A stretch of 49,938 nt of DNA, from positions 1 through 49,938 of the forward strand of contig JAQUQD010000015.1 in assembly GCA_028716265.1 (NCBI GenBank), in the 5' to 3' direction. Numbering within the stretch: position 1 is the stretch's first letter; the number at the start of each line of letters is the position of its first letter. This stretch comes from Bacteroidales bacterium (GTDB taxonomy: Bacteria; Bacteroidota; Bacteroidia; Bacteroidales; JAGONC01). The position numbers and the translations under genes are program-made. The notes beneath the pieces were generated by a model. The model saw nothing but the letters and a program-made list of their open reading frames with translations, did no database searches and was not told the DNA's origin. This document shows positions 33,048 through 43,192 of the stretch, one piece after another.

Positions 33048-34478
33048 ATGATCACACTCAGACATATTTCATTCTCGTGGGTATCCGATATCCGGTTCTG
33101 GATCCTGGTCTTCTTTGTTATCAGAATGTATGGAATCACTTTGCCTCCGGCGGAGGTTGGCCATGCCTGGAGACAGGTGACGGTTAACATGGTCGCTCGA
33201 AACTTTTATGAAACTGATCCGAACATCTTTTTCCCGCGGGTTGACTTTGCCGGTGAGAAAACAGGGATCACGGGCATGGAGTTTCCGCTGCTCAATTACC
33301 TGATCTACCTGGTATCCCTGATGGCCGGCTTTGATCACTGGTACGGCCGTCTCATCAACCTGACAGCCACTTCCGCCGGATTGTATTTTTTTTACCTGCT
33401 GTTACGAAAATTCCTTGGAGAAAAAATCGCCTTTTACTCCACACTGGTCCTGCTTAGCTCCATCTGGTTCAATTACGCCAGAAAGATCATGCCCGACACG
33501 TTCAGCATGGCCCTGGTCTTCATGGGCATGTACGAGGCTGTCCGCTACCTGGAGCAGGGAAAATGGTTCAGGTTACTTACCTTTGGCATCCTCATTACCC
33601 TGGGGGTATTATCCAAGCTTCCATCGCTGTGCATCCTGCCTGTTCTGGCCTTCCCTCTTCTGGACCGGAATTACCCGGCAAAGCGCAGGTGGGGGATCCT
33701 GGCTGCCGGACTGGTGGGGGCAGGAGCGGTATCCGCCTGGTACTTCTACTGGGTGCCCCACCTTGTGAAGGAATTCGGGTTCTGGCATTTCTACATGGGC
33801 AACTCTTTTTCTCAGGGATGGCATGAGATCCTTGACCATCTTCCGGATACCGCAAAGAACTTCTATTTCTCATCCCTGTATTCCTATGCTGGATTTGCGG
33901 CGTTTCTGGCAGGCATCTGCCTTGCATTCCTGAAAAAAGAAAAAAAAATCATACGCATTTTTCTGCTGCTGACACTGGTCTTTATCGTATTCATTATCAA
34001 GGCCGGATTTAATTTTTCCCATCACAATTACTATATCATACCCTTTGTGCCCGTCATGGCCATGGTCACGGGCTATTTGGTCAGTCAGATCAACCTGCGG
34101 TGGGTAAGATACGGATTGATCGTAATCCTGATGATGGAAGGGATCATCAATCAGCAGCATGATTTCAGGATAAAGCCCGAAAACCGTTATTTACAGGAGC
34201 TGGAGGCCAAGGCAGACCAAGTGAGTCAACGGAGCGACCTGATCGTGATCAATGGAGGCATCAGTCCGGTGGATATCTATTTCACCCACCGCAGGGGCTG
34301 GACCTGCCAGAATGAGGACCTGTTCAGCGGAAAGGCTCTGGAAGAGTTGGCAGCCAAAGGATGCAGATACTTTTTCCTGGACCGGAACAAGGCGGAGGGT
34401 GATGTGCCGGAGGTTCCCTACCGGATCATTCTCGAAAACAAAGACCTGCGGATCTATGATCTTCGGACACCAGATTAA
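33048..34478 (+). CDS. GT39/ArnT-like membrane glycosyltransferase
   Basis: The 476-residue protein has about eleven spans and an N-terminal loop with VGHAWRQVTVNMVARNF and DPNIFFPRVDF. It also has GMEFPLLNYLIYLVSLMAG and HWYGRLINLTATSAGLYF, typical of PMT/ArnT (GT-C) enzymes that move sugars from polyprenyl phosphate. The C-terminal soluble part (about 385-476) is short. SD AAGGA precedes the ATG by four bases. Acceptor could be lipid A, a glycan or a protein; unknown. Confidence 0.85.
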   Translation: MITLRHISFSWVSDIRFWILVFFVIRMYGITLPPAEVGHAWRQVTVNMVARNFYETDPNIFFPRVDFAGEKTGITGMEFPLLNYLIYLVSLMAGFDHWYGRLINLTATSAGLYFFYLLLRKFLGEKIAFYSTLVLLSSIWFNYARKIMPDTFSMALVFMGMYEAVRYLEQGKWFRLLTFGILITLGVLSKLPSLCILPVLAFPLLDRNYPAKRRWGILAAGLVGAGAVSAWYFYWVPHLVKEFGFWHFYMGNSFSQGWHEILDHLPDTAKNFYFSSLYSYAGFAAFLAGICLAFLKKEKKIIRIFLLLTLVFIVFIIKAGFNFSHHNYYIIPFVPVMAMVTGYLVSQINLRWVRYGLIVILMMEGIINQQHDFRIKPENRYLQELEAKADQVSQRSDLIVINGGISPVDIYFTHRRGWTCQNEDLFSGKALEELAAKGCRYFFLDRNKAEGDVPEVPYRIILENKDLRIYDLRTPD

Positions 34479-34567
34479 TCATGGGCGTGAACTCAGGGGC
34501 ATTCCGGCAGATTGCGGTACTAGACTTTTCTTCCGGTGCAAGCATCGGGGAATTTACCAGGAATGGA

Positions 34568-34704
34568 GGCTGTGTCAAAATGAATGTTTTTATTAAACCA
34601 CAGAGATCAAGGAGGAGAACGGAGAACACAGAAGACTGATAACGAGTTATTTAAACTCCGTGATCTCCGTGCACTCCGTGGTTAAATTGTATTTTGACAC
34701 AGCC
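34568..34704. repeat. MITE-like element with GGCTGTGTCAAAAT terminal inverted repeats
   Basis: GGCTGTGTCAAAAT at 34568-34581 is the exact inverse of 34691-34704. Inside, TTAAACCACAGAG pairs loosely with CTCCGTGGTTAAA, and nonamer-like words (CACGGAGAT) repeat. It fills the gap between the GT39 gene and the ABC permease, which converge on it. No clear target-site duplication and no ORF of its own are seen, so it may be a non-autonomous element or a bidirectional terminator. Confidence 0.7.
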
Positions 34705-34727
34705 CTACGGGGGGTGGGGTCACACCG

Positions 34728-35969
34728 TTAGAAGGTGGAGCGCATGGCTTTGACAGGATCAAGGCGGGAAGCTGTGAATGCGGGTATGAATCCGAAGATC
34801 AGGCCGATGCCTCCCGATACAAGCAAGGCGACCATAATATTGCCGGAGGTCAGATAGAGCTCCATCCCGATAGGCTTTTCCGCGATCAGGGTACCGATGA
34901 AAACCAGCAGCAGTCCGACAACACCTCCGAATAAGGAGAGGAAGACCGATTCGAAAATGAACTGCAGAAGGATGAAGTAGTTTTTTGCTCCCAGGGCTTT
35001 CTGGATACCTATCTGGCGTGTTCGTTCCTTAACGGAAACAAACATGATATTGGCAATGCCGAAACCTCCAACCAGCAGTGCGAATCCTCCGATGATCCAG
35101 CCCACAATGCTGATGACGCCAAAGATCCTGTCGATGAAGGAGGTCAGCATGCTTATTTCGCCTATCTCGAAATTATCTTCTGCAGCAGGCTTCAGTTTTC
35201 GGATGGAACGCATCACACCGGTAAGCTCATCCTTCAGCTCCTGGAGCGACACATTGGGCTTTGCCTTGACCATGATGGTCATACCTAATTCATTGACATT
35301 CACATAGTTTCTGGCAAAATTGATCGGAAGAAGAATCTGGGTATCATGGGTGTTCCCAAAGTTATCCTTTCCCTCCTTCCTGATCACACCGATCACTTGC
35401 ACTTTGCTGCCCATCACCTTGATCTCCTTGCCGAGCGGATCCAGGCTTTGAAAAAGATTTTCGGCTATTTCACTTCCGATAACGGTAACCGGTTTGCCGC
35501 TGGCAGATTCAATGGGGCTGAAATACCTGCCATCTGCTATTTCGAAAGAGATCACCCTGTCATAATCCTGTGAAATGGCATGCACGGTGGCGTTCTCCAC
35601 ATAATTGCCCTGGTACTTGATGGTTCGCGAAACGACAAAATCGATTGCAGTTGCTTCAGCTGCCTGTGTTCTCCGCTGGATCTCCCTGAGTTCACTAATG
35701 GCTGGTTCAGGGCGGTTCCAGTATTTCCACCAGGGAAAATTTGCATCGCCGATCAGCGGCCACTTGGTCACGAACACGATGTTGTTCCCCAGCGATGAAA
35801 GGTTGCTCTTTATAGCCATTTCCATCGAATCGAAAACGGTAAAGACAGAGATGATGGAGAATATACCAATGGTTATGCCCGACAACGAAAGAACCGTTCT
35901 TACTCTGTTCGTCACGATTGCATTAAGTGCAAACGAAAAACTTTCGATCAGCAGTTTCAGAAAAAGCAT
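34728..35969 (-). CDS. MacB/FtsX-type ABC transporter permease
   Basis: The 413-residue protein has an N-terminal span (about 20-45, RVRTVLSLSGITIGIFSIISV), a periplasmic MacB-PCD domain (about 50-280), and three C-terminal spans (IIGGFALLVGGFGIANIMFV, then SVFLSLFGGVVGLLLVFIG, then VALLVSGGIGLIFGFIPAF). SVKERTRQIGIQKALGA is the FtsX coupling helix. The ATPase partner is not in this window. It stands divergent from purH, as in other Bacteroidales. The cargo is unknown. Confidence 0.92.
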   Translation of the reverse strand: MLFLKLLIESFSFALNAIVTNRVRTVLSLSGITIGIFSIISVFTVFDSMEMAIKSNLSSLGNNIVFVTKWPLIGDANFPWWKYWNRPEPAISELREIQRRTQAAEATAIDFVVSRTIKYQGNYVENATVHAISQDYDRVISFEIADGRYFSPIESASGKPVTVIGSEIAENLFQSLDPLGKEIKVMGSKVQVIGVIRKEGKDNFGNTHDTQILLPINFARNYVNVNELGMTIMVKAKPNVSLQELKDELTGVMRSIRKLKPAAEDNFEIGEISMLTSFIDRIFGVISIVGWIIGGFALLVGGFGIANIMFVSVKERTRQIGIQKALGAKNYFILLQFIFESVFLSLFGGVVGLLLVFIGTLIAEKPIGMELYLTSGNIMVALLVSGGIGLIFGFIPAFTASRLDPVKAMRSTF

Positions 35970-36006
35970 GGGGACGTATTGAATTGCTGCGTAAAGGTAC
36001 GATTAA

Positions 36007-36070
36007 AATGAAATTTTAACAGAAATTTCATTGTTTTATGCCCTGATTTTTAATAACATTGTAAACTTTT
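36007..36070. promoter_or_regulatory. Dyads in the ABC permease/purH divergent region
   Basis: A perfect AT-rich inverted repeat (AATGAAATTT at 36007, AAATTTCATT at 36023) is followed by CCTGATTTTT and AAAATCAGG about 22 bases apart. Either could be an operator or a hairpin in the purH leader. No known purine riboswitch pattern is seen. Confidence 0.3.
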
Positions 36071-36140
36071 TCAAAATCAGGTTCCTGGAAGTCCTTCATT
36101 CTAGAAGTTCCAGTCGCTGATCATCTTTTTTTACCAGTGG

Positions 36141-37664
36141 ATGGAAAACGCCAAAAAGATAAAAACTGCACTTATTTCTGTTTATTCCAAGGATAAACTG
36201 GAAACGGTCGTACGGGCGCTGGACGGGAACGGCGTGAAGATCTATTCGACCGGGGGCACGTACGATTTCATTCAGAAACTCGGGATCAGCGCTCAGACAG
36301 TTGAATCACTCACCTCCTACCCCAGCATTCTCGGGGGAAGGGTAAAAACACTGCACCCAAAAGTATTCGGCGGCATCCTCGGACGGATGGACAACCATGA
36401 GGACCGGATGCAGATGGATTTTTACAAGATCCCGGCCTTTGATCTGGTGGTGGTCGACCTCTATCCCTTTGAGGAAACAGTCCGCGCGACCGGCGATGAG
36501 TCTGAGATCATTGAAAAGATCGACATCGGTGGCATTTCCCTCATACGGGCTGCGGCCAAGAATTATCATGACGTGGCGGTGATCGCCTCCGCAGGTCTTT
36601 ATGATGTTTTTCTGGAACGTTATGCAGAGGGGCGGGGAGGATTGTCGCTGGAAGACAGGAAATGGTTTGCACGGGAGGCCTTTAATATAAGCTCGCATTA
36701 CGATTCGATGATCTATCGCTGGTTCCTGAAGGGCGAAAAAGGCTCCTTCAAGCAGAGCATCCTTCAGGCACACCCGCTTCGTTACGGGGAGAATCCGCAC
36801 CAGGACGGATACTTTTACGGCAATCCGGACGAAGTGTTTACCCAGTTGCATGGCAAGGCGATCTCCTACAACAATATCGGGGACCTGGATGCGGCGGTGA
36901 GCCTGATCGGTGAATTTGAAGAATCCACCTTTGCCATCATCAAGCACAACAATGCCTGCGGCCTGGCCAGCCGCCCTCAGCTTATCCAGGCCTGGAAGGA
37001 TGCGCTTGCCGGCGACCCGGTGTCTGCCTTCGGCGGTGTACTGGTCACCAACATGCCGGTGGACCTTGCCTGCGCAAAGGAGATCCATGCACTTTTTTTC
37101 GAGATCCTCCTGGCACCCGGTTATGAAAAAGAAGCCCTGGAACTGCTACAGGCAAAGAAAAATAGAATACTTTTGCAGGCAAAGCAGGTCGTTCTGCCAA
37201 ACCGGATCTTCCGGTCCGCATTGAATGGGATCATCGAACAATCGAAAGATCTGAAGACAGAAACCCTAACGGATCTGAAACCAGTCACCCGTTCCGTGCC
37301 TTGCGGCAGAGAGCTTGAAGATCTGGTGTTTGCCAATAAGATCGTAAAACATTCCCGGTCGAATGCGATCGTACTGGCAAAAAACAAACAGTTGCTGGCC
37401 AGCGGCGTAGGACAGACATCGCGTGTGGATGCGCTGCGGCAGGCCATTGCCAAGGCCATCTCGTTTGGCTTTGACCTTCATGGCGCGGTGATGGCGTCGG
37501 ATGCGTTCTTCCCGTTCGCCGACTCGGTCGAAATTGCCCATCAGGCAGGTATCACAGCCATTGTGCAACCCGGCGGATCGGTCAGGGATCAGGATTCGGT
37601 CAATTATTGCAATGCACATGACCTTTCAATGGTGTTCACGGGTATACGACATTTCAAACATTAA
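36141..37664 (+). CDS. purH: Bifunctional AICAR formyltransferase / IMP cyclohydrolase
   Basis: PurH carries out the last two steps of purine synthesis to IMP. The 507-residue length is usual. The N-terminal cyclohydrolase (about 1-195) has STGGTYDFIQKLGI, GGRVKTLHPKVFGGIL and NIGGISLIRAAAKNY-like motifs. The formyltransferase has the catalytic KHNNACG (about 267-273) and a C-terminal GSVRDQDSVNYCN. It starts the order purH-mreB-mreC-mreD. Confidence 0.96.
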   Translation: MENAKKIKTALISVYSKDKLETVVRALDGNGVKIYSTGGTYDFIQKLGISAQTVESLTSYPSILGGRVKTLHPKVFGGILGRMDNHEDRMQMDFYKIPAFDLVVVDLYPFEETVRATGDESEIIEKIDIGGISLIRAAAKNYHDVAVIASAGLYDVFLERYAEGRGGLSLEDRKWFAREAFNISSHYDSMIYRWFLKGEKGSFKQSILQAHPLRYGENPHQDGYFYGNPDEVFTQLHGKAISYNNIGDLDAAVSLIGEFEESTFAIIKHNNACGLASRPQLIQAWKDALAGDPVSAFGGVLVTNMPVDLACAKEIHALFFEILLAPGYEKEALELLQAKKNRILLQAKQVVLPNRIFRSALNGIIEQSKDLKTETLTDLKPVTRSVPCGRELEDLVFANKIVKHSRSNAIVLAKNKQLLASGVGQTSRVDALRQAIAKAISFGFDLHGAVMASDAFFPFADSVEIAHQAGITAIVQPGGSVRDQDSVNYCNAHDLSMVFTGIRHFKH

Positions 37665-37682
37665 AAATAACGGAGCTTTCCT

Positions 37683-38705
37683 ATGGGACTTTTATCGTTT
37701 TTAACAAAAGAGATTGCGATCGATCTGGGGACGGCGAACACGATCATCATCTATAACGACAAGGTGGTGGTGGATGAACCTTCCATCGTAGCGATGGAAA
37801 GAAGCACGAACAAAATTCTCGCCGTCGGTAAGAAAGCATTGATGATGCATGGAAAGACCCATGAGAATATACGGACGATCCGTCCGCTCCGTGATGGTGT
37901 GATCGCCGACTTCCAGGTGGCGGAATATATGATCCGCGAACTGATCAAGATGATCGGCTTTAAAAATTCCCTTTTTCCCCCCGCCCTTAAAATGGTCATC
38001 TGTATTCCTTCCGGGATCACCGAAGTGGAAGAAAGGGCGGTGAAAGACTCGGCCGAACAGGCAGGCGCCAAGGAAGTGAGGCTGATACACGAACCCATGG
38101 CTGCCGCCATCGGTATTGGGATCGACGTGCTGGAACCCACCGGGAATATGGTCATTGATATCGGGGGAGGGACCACGGAAATCGCCGTCATCGCCCTGGG
38201 TGGCATCGTCAACAACAAGTCGATCCGTATCGCAGGGGATGACATGAATGCCGACATCGAAGAATATATGCGCAAACAGCACAACATCAACATCGGGGAG
38301 CGCACCGCCGAACGCATCAAGATCGAAGTGGGCGCCGCCATGACGGAAATCGACAATCCGCCTGATGATTTTGCCGTTCATGGACGTGACATGCTCTCGG
38401 GCATCCCCAAGGAGATCACGGTCAATTATTCCGAAATTGCCCATGCACTGGATAAATCCATCTCGAAGATCGAGGCAGCCGTACTGAATGGTTTGGAAAT
38501 GACTCCCCCCGAACTGTCGGCAGATATTTACCGCACAGGCATCTACCTGGCTGGTGGCGGATCGTTGCTCAGAGGTCTGGATAAACGAATTCAGCAAAAG
38601 ACCAAACTACCAGTCCATGTTGCCGACGATCCGCTCCGGGCAGTGGCCAGAGGAACCGGTATCGCCCTGAAGAACTTTAATAAGTTCCCGTTCCTTATCA
38701 AGTAG
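37683..38705 (+). CDS. mreB: Rod-shape-determining actin homolog MreB
   Basis: The 340-residue protein forms membrane-bound filaments that direct sidewall peptidoglycan synthesis. Actin-fold motifs: IDLGTANTIIIYNDK (phosphate 1, about 12-26), HEPMAAAIGIGID and VIDIGGGTTEIAVI (phosphate 2), and LAGGGSLLRGLDKR (adenosine). A good SD (CGGAG) lies 8 bases before the ATG at 37683. It is 18 bases after purH and 8 before mreC. The cell is thus likely a rod or ovoid. Confidence 0.97.
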   Translation: MGLLSFLTKEIAIDLGTANTIIIYNDKVVVDEPSIVAMERSTNKILAVGKKALMMHGKTHENIRTIRPLRDGVIADFQVAEYMIRELIKMIGFKNSLFPPALKMVICIPSGITEVEERAVKDSAEQAGAKEVRLIHEPMAAAIGIGIDVLEPTGNMVIDIGGGTTEIAVIALGGIVNNKSIRIAGDDMNADIEEYMRKQHNINIGERTAERIKIEVGAAMTEIDNPPDDFAVHGRDMLSGIPKEITVNYSEIAHALDKSISKIEAAVLNGLEMTPPELSADIYRTGIYLAGGGSLLRGLDKRIQQKTKLPVHVADDPLRAVARGTGIALKNFNKFPFLIK

Positions 38706-38713
38706 CTCCTTGC

Positions 38714-39553
38714 ATGCGAAACCTGCTGACATTCCTTATACGTCATCATTTTTTCATTCTCTTCGTGATTCTGGAAATCATCTCCATTATCCTGATCTCC
38801 AATCATTCGTATTATCAGCGTACTACTATCATCAACAGTACTAACCAGGTTACCGGGTCGATCAACCGCTCATTCCATTCCATCAGGGATTATTTCGGAC
38901 TGCGAAAGGTCAACCAGAAGCTGGCGGAAGAAAATGCCATCCTGCGATCTGTGCTCAGTGATTCCCTGACGGTTGGAGAGATCCGGGAAATGACGGTGAA
39001 AGACACCGTTTACGGACAGGTGTATCAGTACATCCCCGCCAAAGTGGTTGGCAACACGGTCAACCGAAGCGATAACTTCATCATGCTGAACCAGGGCATC
39101 CTTCAGGGCATCAGAAAAGACATGGCCGTTATCTCTCCTGCAGGTATTGTCGGAATTGTCAAGGAAGTCTCACGGAATTTCTGTACCGTCCTGCCCGTTC
39201 TGCACAGCCAGTCGAAGATCAGCGCCAAAGTGAAAAAATCCGACCAGTTGGGCACCATACAGTGGGACGGCTTCAATTACCGACGAGGCACGCTGACTGA
39301 TGTGCCGACCCATGCAGTCGTGGCCATCGGAGATACAGTGATCACAAGCGGTATGTCACAGATATTCCCCGAGGGGATCATGATAGGTACCGTACATGAT
39401 ATCGACAAGGACGAAGGCGATAATTTCTATACGCTCAGTATCGACTTTTCAGTGGATTATAATAGTATCAGCCAGGTTTATATTGTCAGGAATTTTTATA
39501 AGGAAGAGCTCGACAGGCTCCGGGCTTTAACCGGGATGGAAGAAGTACAATGA
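38714..39553 (+). CDS. mreC: Rod-shape-determining protein MreC
   Basis: The 279-residue protein has an N-terminal span (about 9-30, HHFFILFVILEIISIIL), a coiled coil (NQKLAEENAILRS), and the two beta-barrels of MreC (PAKVVGNTVNRSDNFIMLNQ, GIVGIVKEVSRNFCTVLPVL, GDTVITSGMSQIFPEGI). Periplasmic MreC links MreB to the PBP2-RodA synthase. Its end overlaps mreD by 4 bases. Confidence 0.95.
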   Translation: MRNLLTFLIRHHFFILFVILEIISIILISNHSYYQRTTIINSTNQVTGSINRSFHSIRDYFGLRKVNQKLAEENAILRSVLSDSLTVGEIREMTVKDTVYGQVYQYIPAKVVGNTVNRSDNFIMLNQGILQGIRKDMAVISPAGIVGIVKEVSRNFCTVLPVLHSQSKISAKVKKSDQLGTIQWDGFNYRRGTLTDVPTHAVVAIGDTVITSGMSQIFPEGIMIGTVHDIDKDEGDNFYTLSIDFSVDYNSISQVYIVRNFYKEELDRLRALTGMEEVQ

Positions 39554-40050
39554 CAATCAGGAACGTCATACGGTTCATCGTGTTGGTCTTGCTTCAGATC
39601 TTCATTCTGAACAACATCAATTTCAGGGGGTACCTGGATCCTTATCTTTATGTGCTTTTCATCCTTCTGTTGCCTTTTGATACGCCCAAATGGCTTCAAC
39701 TGCTATCCGCTTTCCTCATCGGTTTTTTTGTCGACCTGTTCTCCCATTCACTGGGGATGAACGCCGCGGCATCTGTTCTTATGGCATTCGCCAGGCCCAC
39801 GGTACTTCAGCTCTTATCGCCCGGCCGGGAGTATGATCCCGGGGTGCCGCCCGGTATCAGCGGCTTTGGATTCAGATGGTTCCTGTCGTATTCGCTGATT
39901 TTGATCTTCCTCCACCATTTTGTCCTGTTCATGCTGGAAGCCTTCGGTTTCAATGATTTCCTGTCGACACTCTACCGTGTCCTGGTCAATACGGTCTTTA
40001 CGACGTTGCTTGTTCTACTGAGCCAGTTCCTGTTTATCAGGAAAAGATAA
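39550..40050 (+). CDS. mreD: Rod-shape-determining protein MreD
   Basis: The 166-residue protein has five or six spans and begins MTIRNVIRFIVLVLLQIF. It has LNNINFRGYLDPYLYVLFIL and GFFVDLFSHSLGMNAAASVL, the MreD pattern. It starts in an ATGA overlap with mreC. The genes usually next in this operon (PBP2/mrdA and rodA) are absent; a convergent symporter gene lies 5 bases beyond. Confidence 0.93.
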   Translation: MTIRNVIRFIVLVLLQIFILNNINFRGYLDPYLYVLFILLLPFDTPKWLQLLSAFLIGFFVDLFSHSLGMNAAASVLMAFARPTVLQLLSPGREYDPGVPPGISGFGFRWFLSYSLILIFLHHFVLFMLEAFGFNDFLSTLYRVLVNTVFTTLLVLLSQFLFIRKR

Positions 40051-40055
40051 GATCA

Positions 40056-41864
<1,809 letters not shown>

Positions 41865-41920
41865 AGCCCTCCCCGGATTATTTTTCGCTAATTAAGTTAA
41901 TTTCTCTGAGATTATTCCAA

Positions 41921-41928
41921 TACTTTTG
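41921..41928 (+). promoter_or_regulatory. Bacteroidetes-type -7 box upstream of the TlpA-like gene
   Basis: TACTTTTG matches TAnnTTTG and ends 29 bases before the ATG at 41958, leaving a leader of about 22 bases. A T-rich stretch (AATTTCTC) stands near the -33 distance but lacks a clear TTG. Confidence 0.45.
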
Positions 41929-41957
41929 CACTACATTTAATTTTTACTTATTGACAT

Positions 41958-43058
41958 ATGAAAAATCTGCTACTTGGAGCATTGGCGCTTATTCTCCTTT
42001 CCACCTGCAACTCTCCGGCGCCGGATGAGTATACCATCAAGGGAACCATCAGCGGACTGTCGGATGAACTGGTCCTACTGCAAATCCGGAAGGGTGGGAC
42101 ATGGGTTACCCTGGATTCGGTCACGGCTTCACAGGGAAATTTTGAAATGAAAGGCAAGATGGATACGCCAGCCCTGATGTCTCTCCGGTTCAAGGGAGTG
42201 CCAGGCAACGTATCCGTTTTTATGGAAAATGCTTCCATTGAGGTAAATGGGTCCGCTGACAGCCTTGACCAGATCCGCATCACAGGTTCGTCCAGCCATG
42301 ATGAATATACGGCATACCTGAAAACCAGGGAAGCCCTTTACCAGCAATATGAGGATCTTTCCGGGCAATACCGGATGGCAGATTCGGCCGGGAATGAAGA
42401 ACAAAAGAAGGCCCTCGAAGAAAAATTCAAGGCTCTCGAGCAGCAGGACAAGGAGGATATGCTGGCATTCATCAGCGAACACCCGGCATCTTACGTGACC
42501 GCTTATATCGCACGTTCCAATTCGTACATGCTAGAACTGGAAGAACTGGAAAAAATCACCGCAGGGCTGTCCCCTGTGCTTGATTCATCACAGTACATAA
42601 AGGAATTGAAAGAAAGGGTAGTAGTCATGAAAAAAGTTGCGATTGGGCAACCTGCCATCGATTTTACCATGGCAGATTCCATCGGAAACCCTGTGTCGCT
42701 CTCCTCGTTCAAAGGGAAATACCTCCTGGTCGATTTCTGGGCCTCCTGGTGCCAGCCATGCCGGCTCGAAAATCCCAATGTGTTAGCCTGTTACAGGGAT
42801 TTCAGCCCACTGGGCTTTGACATACTCGGAGTTTCTTTGGACAGAAACAGGGAAGACTGGCTTCAGGCCATTGCAGAGGACACGCTGACCTGGACCCATG
42901 TTTCGGATCTTTCGTTCTGGGACAATGCCGCCGGAAAACTCTATGGCATCAACGCCATCCCTTCAAACGTCCTGCTGGATCCGGGACAGATCATTATTGC
43001 GAAGAATCTTCGGGGAGAGGATCTTCGGGTTAAACTGGAGAATATTTTCTCAGAATAA
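41958..43058 (+). CDS. TlpA-like thiol-disulfide lipoprotein with DUF4369 domain
   Basis: The 366-residue protein has a lipoprotein signal (LILLSTC, Cys about 18). An N-terminal beta-rich DUF4369 domain follows (YTIKGTISGLSDELVLLQIR, about 25-120), then a helical linker (125-225) and a thioredoxin fold. The thioredoxin active site is WASWCQPCR (about 261-269), with a cis-proline region INAIPSNVLLD. Two-Cys WCxPC implies disulfide reduction or isomerisation in the periplasm, for example to support cytochrome maturation or protein repair. The 3' end is followed by a hairpin repeat. Confidence 0.9.
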   Translation: MKNLLLGALALILLSTCNSPAPDEYTIKGTISGLSDELVLLQIRKGGTWVTLDSVTASQGNFEMKGKMDTPALMSLRFKGVPGNVSVFMENASIEVNGSADSLDQIRITGSSSHDEYTAYLKTREALYQQYEDLSGQYRMADSAGNEEQKKALEEKFKALEQQDKEDMLAFISEHPASYVTAYIARSNSYMLELEELEKITAGLSPVLDSSQYIKELKERVVVMKKVAIGQPAIDFTMADSIGNPVSLSSFKGKYLLVDFWASWCQPCRLENPNVLACYRDFSPLGFDILGVSLDRNREDWLQAIAEDTLTWTHVSDLSFWDNAAGKLYGINAIPSNVLLDPGQIIIAKNLRGEDLRVKLENIFSE

Positions 43059-43065
43059 ACTTCGT

Positions 43066-43187
43066 AAATTCCAAATCCCAACGTACGAGTGTTCAAAACA
43101 AATTCCGGGATCCAAGTTCAAAACCTTGACAATGTGCTGGAATTTAAAACGTGGAATTTGTTTGGATCTTGGATTTTGGGATTTGGG
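43066..43187. repeat. Imperfect hairpin of AAATTCCAAATCCC words between convergent genes
   Basis: CCAAATCCCAA at 43071-43081 is the exact inverse of 43176-43186, and AAACAAATTCC at 43096-43106 is the exact inverse of 43153-43163; GATCCAAG also pairs roughly with its partner. The words recur as direct near-repeats, as at 48848. Placed between the stops of the TlpA-like and S46 peptidase genes, it could end transcription from both sides. Confidence 0.75.
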
Positions 43188-43192
43188 CTGGC

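Noticed and set aside
34481..34639. Plus-strand ORF of 52 codons after the GT39 gene
   Set aside because: It runs into the inverted-repeat element, has no recognisable pattern and no convincing start signal.
36041..36140. Purine riboswitch upstream of purH
   Set aside because: The dyads do not show the three-way junction or conserved loops of known purine riboswitches.
36306..37088. Minus-strand ORF of 260 codons opposite purH
   Set aside because: No recognisable domain, and purH is complete and intact on the other strand.
37701..38597. Minus-strand ORF of 298 codons opposite mreB
   Set aside because: mreB is certain. The antisense reading is a compositional shadow with His/Asp-rich unlikely protein.
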